DNA of 10,224 bases from Scatosoma sp045128175. Its GTDB lineage: Bacteria; Bacillota; Clostridia; Christensenellales; Borkfalkiaceae. Of this stretch, positions 6,606-10,224 are shown in pieces (the stretch's first letter is position 1; each line of letters opens with the position of its first letter). The notes below the pieces were generated by a model that was not told the DNA's origin, ran no database searches, and was given only the letters and a program-made list of their open reading frames with translations. The DNA is taken from assembly GCA_045128175.1 (NCBI GenBank), contig JBGVRF010000093.1:1-10224 (forward strand), in the 5' to 3' direction. Both the position numbers and the translations under genes were made by a program.

Positions 6606-7415
6606 TTATTGTCTGTTTTTGATAACGATCCGTTCCAAAAGCGCGACCAGCGCGTACATTACGGCTGCCAATATACAAAGGATAAATACTGCGCTCATTA
6701 CAAGGTCGAGCTTGAATACCTGCCCACCGTAGACGATGAGATAACCGATGCCGGCTTTGGAAACGATGTATTCGCCCATGATCGAGCCGATCCATGCCAT
6801 GCCTACGTTGATTTTCAGCATAGCGATAAAATCGGGTAAAGAGGAAGGGATCACGAGTTTTGTCAGCAGTTGTATTTTCGTCGCGCCTATCGATTTTAAA
6901 AGCAACAGTTTGTTTTCGTCCGTGGACATAAAACCGTTCAACATATTTAATATGGCGACGATCAAGCCTATCAGGACGGTCATAAATACGATGGCTTTGC
7001 AGCCCGTGCCGCACCAGATGATAATAAGCGGACCGAGGGCGATCTTCGGCAATGCGTTGAGGACGACGAAATACGGTTCGGAGATACGGCGGAACGCTTC
7101 GCTCCACCACAGCAGCAACGCAATGGTATATCCGAGAACGACGGCAATGGCAAAGCCCGCCAACGTTTCCCAAAGCGTGGTGCCGACGTGATAGAACAGC
7201 GTGCCGTTCGTATACAGTTCCGCTATGGTTTTCAAAATACGGGAAGGGGAGCTAGTGATGAAGGGATTGATCCATTCAAAATGCGCGGATAGCTCCCAGA
7301 GCAAAAGGAAGGCGATCAAAATGGCGAACCGCGCGATGTCGACGAAGATATTTTTCTTTTTGACGCCTTTGAGATAAGCGAGATGTTCGGGAGAATGATT
7401 TCTTTCGTTTTTCAT
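6606..7415 (-). CDS. NitT/TauT-family ABC transporter permease (SsuC/TauC-like)
   Basis: A 269-residue membrane permease, last gene of the minus-strand importer operon. It would form the membrane channel as a homodimer. Hydrophobic segments lie at about 27-45, 82-104, 115-135, 140-162, 205-230 and 238-260. The ATPase-docking loop is LLLKSIGATK (171-180) followed by VIPSSLP (188-194), with the conserved Gly177 and Pro190. The segment FVVLNALPKIALGPLIIIW (116-134) is typical of SsuC/TauC/ThiX-type permeases. Its ATG overlaps the ATPase TGA by four bases (ATGA), and AAGGAG lies within the end of the ATPase gene, so translation is probably coupled. Only 22 bases separate its stop from the IS, so any original terminator may have been lost. 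Confidence 0.9.
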   Translation of the reverse strand: MKNERNHSPEHLAYLKGVKKKNIFVDIARFAILIAFLLLWELSAHFEWINPFITSSPSRILKTIAELYTNGTLFYHVGTTLWETLAGFAIAVVLGYTIALLLWWSEAFRRISEPYFVVLNALPKIALGPLIIIWCGTGCKAIVFMTVLIGLIVAILNMLNGFMSTDENKLLLLKSIGATKIQLLTKLVIPSSLPDFIAMLKINVGMAWIGSIMGEYIVSKAGIGYLIVYGGQVFKLDLVMSAVFILCILAAVMYALVALLERIVIKNRQ

Positions 7416-8146
7416 ATATTCAACTCCTTCCAGAGCAATTCAAACCAACGGGAAAATTCTTTGTTTTCACGTCGCTTGAGCGGATCTGATTCGGGAAAAG
7501 AAATATCGTGTGCGGCGACAACACGGGCGGGGCGGCGGGACAGAACGAAAATTTTATCTGCGACCGAGATCGCTTCGCTGATGTCGTGTGTGATGAGAAG
7601 CGCGGTTTTTTTCTCGTTGCGGATGATTTTATATACGTCGTCGCAGACGGAGAGCCGCGTCTGATAATCGAGCGCGGAAAACGGCTCGTCAAGTAGTAAT
7701 ATGTCGGGATCGACGGCAAGTGTTCGGATGAGCGCGGCGCGTTGCCGCATGCCTCCCGAAAGCGAGGACGGATAATTTTTTAAAAATTGCTGCAATCCGT
7801 ACTTTTCGGCAAGGGCAAGCGCGCGGGCTCTGTTTTCGGGGGTATTTGCATGTTTGATCTCCAACGGCAGAAAGATGTTTTTTTCAATCGTCCGCCAGGG
7901 GAACAACTCGTCTTTTTGCAACATATAACCAAAGGATACGCCGCTTGTTTTCACAGCGCCCTGCGAAGGGGAAAGCAGACCTGCCGCCAGGGATAAAAGA
8001 GTGGTTTTTCCGCATCCCGACGGACCGATGATCGCGACGAATTCGCCTTCCGCAACGGAAAAATTGACGTTTTCCAGCGCGATCGTTTCCCCTTGCCTGC
8101 TGTGGTAGCGCATCCAGACGTTTTCGAAACGTAAAACCTCTTTCAT
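7412..8146 (-). CDS. NitT/TauT-family ABC transporter ATP-binding protein (SsuB/TauB-like)
   Basis: A 244-residue cytoplasmic ATPase that powers the importer. All motifs are intact: Walker A GPSGCGKT (41-48), Q-loop Gln77 in YMLQKDELFPWRT, the ABC signature LSGGM (129-133), Walker B ILLLDE with catalytic Glu154, D-loop SALD (157-160), and the switch His187 in LLITHD. The PWRT after the Q-loop is characteristic of nitrate/sulfonate/taurine-type ATPases. It is the second gene of its operon, 39 bases after the binding-protein gene, with AAGGA about ten bases before its ATG. The intervening AT-rich bases show no hairpin terminator. Confidence 0.93.
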   Translation of the reverse strand: MKEVLRFENVWMRYHSRQGETIALENVNFSVAEGEFVAIIGPSGCGKTTLLSLAAGLLSPSQGAVKTSGVSFGYMLQKDELFPWRTIEKNIFLPLEIKHANTPENRARALALAEKYGLQQFLKNYPSSLSGGMRQRAALIRTLAVDPDILLLDEPFSALDYQTRLSVCDDVYKIIRNEKKTALLITHDISEAISVADKIFVLSRRPARVVAAHDISFPESDPLKRRENKEFSRWFELLWKELNI

Positions 8147-8185
8147 TTGCGTATATTCCTTACAGTTTTATTTTTTGTATAATTT

Positions 8186-9205
8186 TTACTTTTTGTAAAT
8201 TTCCTTATATACTTTTTCCGCATAGCTATTGTCGACCAACTCGTTGAGGCTTGCTCTGCGGGAAAGCTCGCCTGCGTTTTCGATGATGTCCTGCAAACGG
8301 TCGAAGCTGTCCTCGGTCATGGTGAGTTCCGTTCGCCACGCGTCGATCGCGCGGTAACGCTCCACGGACGCAGCCAAAGATTGTTCGGAAATACCTTCAA
8401 AATAAGCGGAGAGATAGGGGGCGACTGTCTCGGACGGTGTTTCGTTTACGTATTTTACCGCTTTTGTCACGGCGCGAAGGAAACCCTCTGTCGTGTCCTT
8501 GTTTTTGTTTATCCAGGATTCTTTTGCGATAAAACAAGTATAAGGTACTTCGCCCGAGGCTTCGCCGACGGAAGCGACGACGTAGCCTTTGCCTGCCGCC
8601 TCGTATTCGTAAGCGGTAGGATCGAACATCGTGCAATAATCCGCCGTACCCGCTTCAAACGCGCTGACCATAAGGTTAAAAGCAACGTCGTAATTAAGGG
8701 TGAGGTCAGTCCCATCTTTAAGACCGTATTCGCCGAGTACGTATTCGAACGTCATGGCGGGAACGCCGCCTTTTCTGCCGGCAAGGATCTCTTTGCCTTT
8801 CAGATCCTCCCATTTGAAGTCTGGTTCGGGGTTACGGGAAACGAGAAAGGAGCCGTCGCGTTTGGTGAGCTGACCAAAGACGGTCGGCACGTCGGACGAA
8901 CCTCCGATAAGTACGTAAAGCGCTGCTTCGGGGCCACAGAAGCCGATATCGGAATCTCCAGACAGTACGGCCGCCATAACGCTGTCGGCGCCGCCGCCGT
9001 TAGTCAGTTCGATCTCGATCTTTTCTTCCTCGAAATAGCCCAGCGCATCTGCAAGATACAGCGGCGCGTAGAAAACGGAGTGCGTCACTTCGTTAAGACG
9101 AATAGTTGTAGTTCCGTCGTTCTTGTTGCCGTCGCAAGCGGAAAAGGGAAGTAAGGTGAAGCAAGCGGCGAGTGCCGCGCTTGTAAATTTGATGATTTTT
9201 TTCAT
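8186..9205 (-). CDS. NMT1/THI5-like (NitT/TauT-type) ABC substrate-binding lipoprotein
   Basis: A 339-residue lipoprotein, first gene of its operon, which would bind the substrate outside the membrane. The signal ends in the lipobox FSAC with Cys24 lipidated. The NMT1/THI5-like fold is shown by HSVFYAPLYLADALGYFEEE (42-61), NGGGADSVMAAVLSGDSDIGF (split at 69-79 and 80-89), GPEAALYV (91-98), DGSFLVSR (117-124) and GRKGGVP (143-149). The ATG at 9205 is chosen because GGAGA (9211-9215) lies five bases upstream and the lysine-rich signal starts there; the longer in-frame start at 9259 lies upstream of the likely promoter -10. The ligand cannot be read from sequence: thiamine precursors, sulfonates and related small molecules all use this family. 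No TPP riboswitch or thi gene is present to favour one. Confidence 0.87.
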   Translation of the reverse strand: MKKIIKFTSAALAACFTLLPFSACDGNKNDGTTTIRLNEVTHSVFYAPLYLADALGYFEEEKIEIELTNGGGADSVMAAVLSGDSDIGFCGPEAALYVLIGGSSDVPTVFGQLTKRDGSFLVSRNPEPDFKWEDLKGKEILAGRKGGVPAMTFEYVLGEYGLKDGTDLTLNYDVAFNLMVSAFEAGTADYCTMFDPTAYEYEAAGKGYVVASVGEASGEVPYTCFIAKESWINKNKDTTEGFLRAVTKAVKYVNETPSETVAPYLSAYFEGISEQSLAASVERYRAIDAWRTELTMTEDSFDRLQDIIENAGELSRRASLNELVDNSYAEKVYKEIYKK

Positions 9206-9242
9206 AAGGATCTCCGAATTAAAAAAATTTTTGGAATAATAT

Positions 9243-9272
9243 ATTCTATGCGCGGGCATTTATAATTGACAA
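9243..9272 (-). promoter_or_regulatory. Likely sigma-A promoter of the NitT/TauT-type operon
   Basis: On the minus strand TTGTCA (9272-9267) and TAGAAT (9248-9243) are separated by 18 bases, five of six matches to consensus in each box. Transcription would start near 9236, giving a leader of about 31 bases with the GGAGA ribosome binding site. Its -35 overlaps the valS -35 on the other strand. Confidence 0.6.
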
Positions 9273-9294
9273 TTCTATTTGAAAGTAATATAAT
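9266..9294 (+). promoter_or_regulatory. Consensus sigma-A promoter for valS
   Basis: TTGACA (9266-9271), a 17-base spacer and TATAAT (9289-9294) give a perfect consensus promoter. The expected start near 9301 leaves a leader of about 72 bases before the valS ATG. That leader has only a weak 5-bp CCCTT/AAGGG pairing and no T-box sequence. Confidence 0.85.
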
Positions 9295-9372
9295 AAACAT
9301 AGCGCCCTTTTTGGAGGCAGCACAGGATAAGGGTTCAATAATCAACAAGAGAAGCAAAGAGGTTTGACAAAT

Positions 9373-10224
9373 ATGGAAATGCAAAAGACGTACAACCCCA
9401 AAGATTTCGAGGACAGGATCTATGCCGATTGGGAAAAATCGGGGTATTTCCGCGCAGAGGTCGATCAAAATAAGGTGCCTTTTACCATTATGATGCCACC
9501 CCCCAATATTACGGGACAGTTGCACATGGGGCATGCAATGGACGCCACGCTTCAGGACACGCTGATCCGTTTCAAGCGTATGCAGGGTTATGCCGCGCTG
9601 TGGTTGCCCGGTTGCGACCACGCGTCGATCGCAACAGAAGTAAAGATCGTCGAAAAAATGAAAGCGGAAGGGCTGACGAAAGCCGATCTCGGCAGAGACG
9701 GCTTTTTAAAGCGCGCCTGGGATTGGAAAGAACAGTACGGCAACCGCATTATGTTGCAACAGCGCAAGATGGGTACTTCGTGCGATTGGTCCCGTCAGGC
9801 GTTTACCATGGATGAAAAATGCTCTCGCGCAGTGCGCGAGGTGTTCGTCAACCTCTATAACAAAGGCTTGATCTATCAGGGCGATAGAATCATCAACTGG
9901 TGTCCTTGCTGTAAAACTGCGCTTTCGGATGCGGAAGTAGAATATTCGGAAGAAGCGGGTAATTTCTGGCATCTGCGTTATCCGGCTACGGACGGTAGCG
10001 CGGAGGTTATCGTTGCGACCACCCGTCCCGAGACAATGCTCGGCGATACAGCGGTTGCGGTGCATCCCGACGACGAACGTTATAAGGCACTCGTCGGAAA
10101 GACGTTGAAACTGCCTCTGACGGATAGAGAGATCCCTGTTGTTGCGGACGAATACGTAGATCCTGCTTTCGGTACGGGTTGCGTAAAGATTACGCCAGCG
10201 CACGACCCCAACGACTTCGAGGTG
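9373..10224 (+). CDS. valS: Valyl-tRNA synthetase, N-terminal part (runs off the right edge)
   Basis: The first 284 codons of a protein usually near 880 residues, truncated by the window edge and not by mutation. It charges tRNA-Val with valine in the cytoplasm. The class I HIGH motif is HMGH (51-54) in PPPNITGQLHMGHAMD, characteristic of ValRS. WLPGCDHASIATE follows, with the usual ValRS GxDHAxIATQ-like motif. NWCPCCKTALSDAEVE (175-190) leads into the CP1 editing domain, whose TTRPETMLGDTA motif begins at 216. The ATG at 9373 has AAAGAGG (9356-9362) ten bases upstream; an ATG two codons later is possible but less well spaced. The frame is open to the last base. It diverges from the NitT/TauT operon. 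Confidence 0.95.
   Translation, partial: MEMQKTYNPKDFEDRIYADWEKSGYFRAEVDQNKVPFTIMMPPPNITGQLHMGHAMDATLQDTLIRFKRMQGYAALWLPGCDHASIATEVKIVEKMKAEGLTKADLGRDGFLKRAWDWKEQYGNRIMLQQRKMGTSCDWSRQAFTMDEKCSRAVREVFVNLYNKGLIYQGDRIINWCPCCKTALSDAEVEYSEEAGNFWHLRYPATDGSAEVIVATTRPETMLGDTAVAVHPDDERYKALVGKTLKLPLTDREIPVVADEYVDPAFGTGCVKITPAHDPNDFEV

Noticed and set aside
8381..9154. A 257-codon plus-strand frame opposite the binding-protein gene
   Set aside because: It has no family resemblance, and the opposite strand encodes a well-supported lipoprotein in an operon.
9206..9242. A TPP riboswitch before the NMT1/THI5-type gene
   Set aside because: The expected leader is about 31 bases, too short, and the conserved CUGAGA-type sequence is absent.
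9295..9372. A possible T-box riboswitch in the valS leader
   Set aside because: The leader is only about 72 bases, with no antiterminator consensus and no terminator hairpin with T-run.

Overview
The window looks like chromosomal DNA of a Gram-positive, low-to-mid GC bacterium of the Bacillota, probably a Clostridia-type and perhaps uncultured gut lineage. The signs are a SipW/TasA-type exported protein, two substrate-binding lipoproteins with N-terminal lipoboxes, strong AGGAGG ribosome binding sites and a MalEFG-type sugar importer with no ATPase of its own. The exact taxon cannot be read from the sequence.

Layout. 11-1531 (+): an exported protein with a SipW-dependent-type signal peptide, a TasA/CalY-like N-terminal half and a beta-helix-like C-terminal half, closed by a terminator. 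1691-5249 (+): a three-gene maltodextrin/maltose-type ABC importer (lipoprotein, MalF-like and MalG-like permeases). 5283-6583: an apparently intact IS3-family (IS150-like) insertion sequence with inverted repeats, orfA, orfB and a -1 frameshift signal. 9205-6606 (-): a NitT/TauT-type ABC importer in the order lipoprotein, ATPase, permease. 9373-10224 (+): the first 284 codons of valyl-tRNA synthetase, running off the right edge.

How it fits together. The two transporter operons converge, and the IS lies exactly between them. It is read sense by leakage from the sugar operon and antisense by leakage from the NitT/TauT operon. Its left end folds into a long hairpin that buries the orfA ribosome binding site, which would silence read-through mRNA. 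The NitT/TauT operon and valS diverge from a short region where a consensus sigma-A promoter for valS and a promoter for the transporter share overlapping -35 boxes.

The most unusual signals are in the IS: the SD-sequestering left-end hairpin, a slippery A_AAA_AAA heptamer followed by a perfect 9-bp stem, a perfect 34-bp palindrome in the transposase coding sequence, and further inverted repeats packed behind it. Outside the IS, the exported protein gene shows a sharp internal change in base composition and codon use at its domain boundary. I found no CRISPR array, tRNA, rRNA or clearly new multi-gene system.
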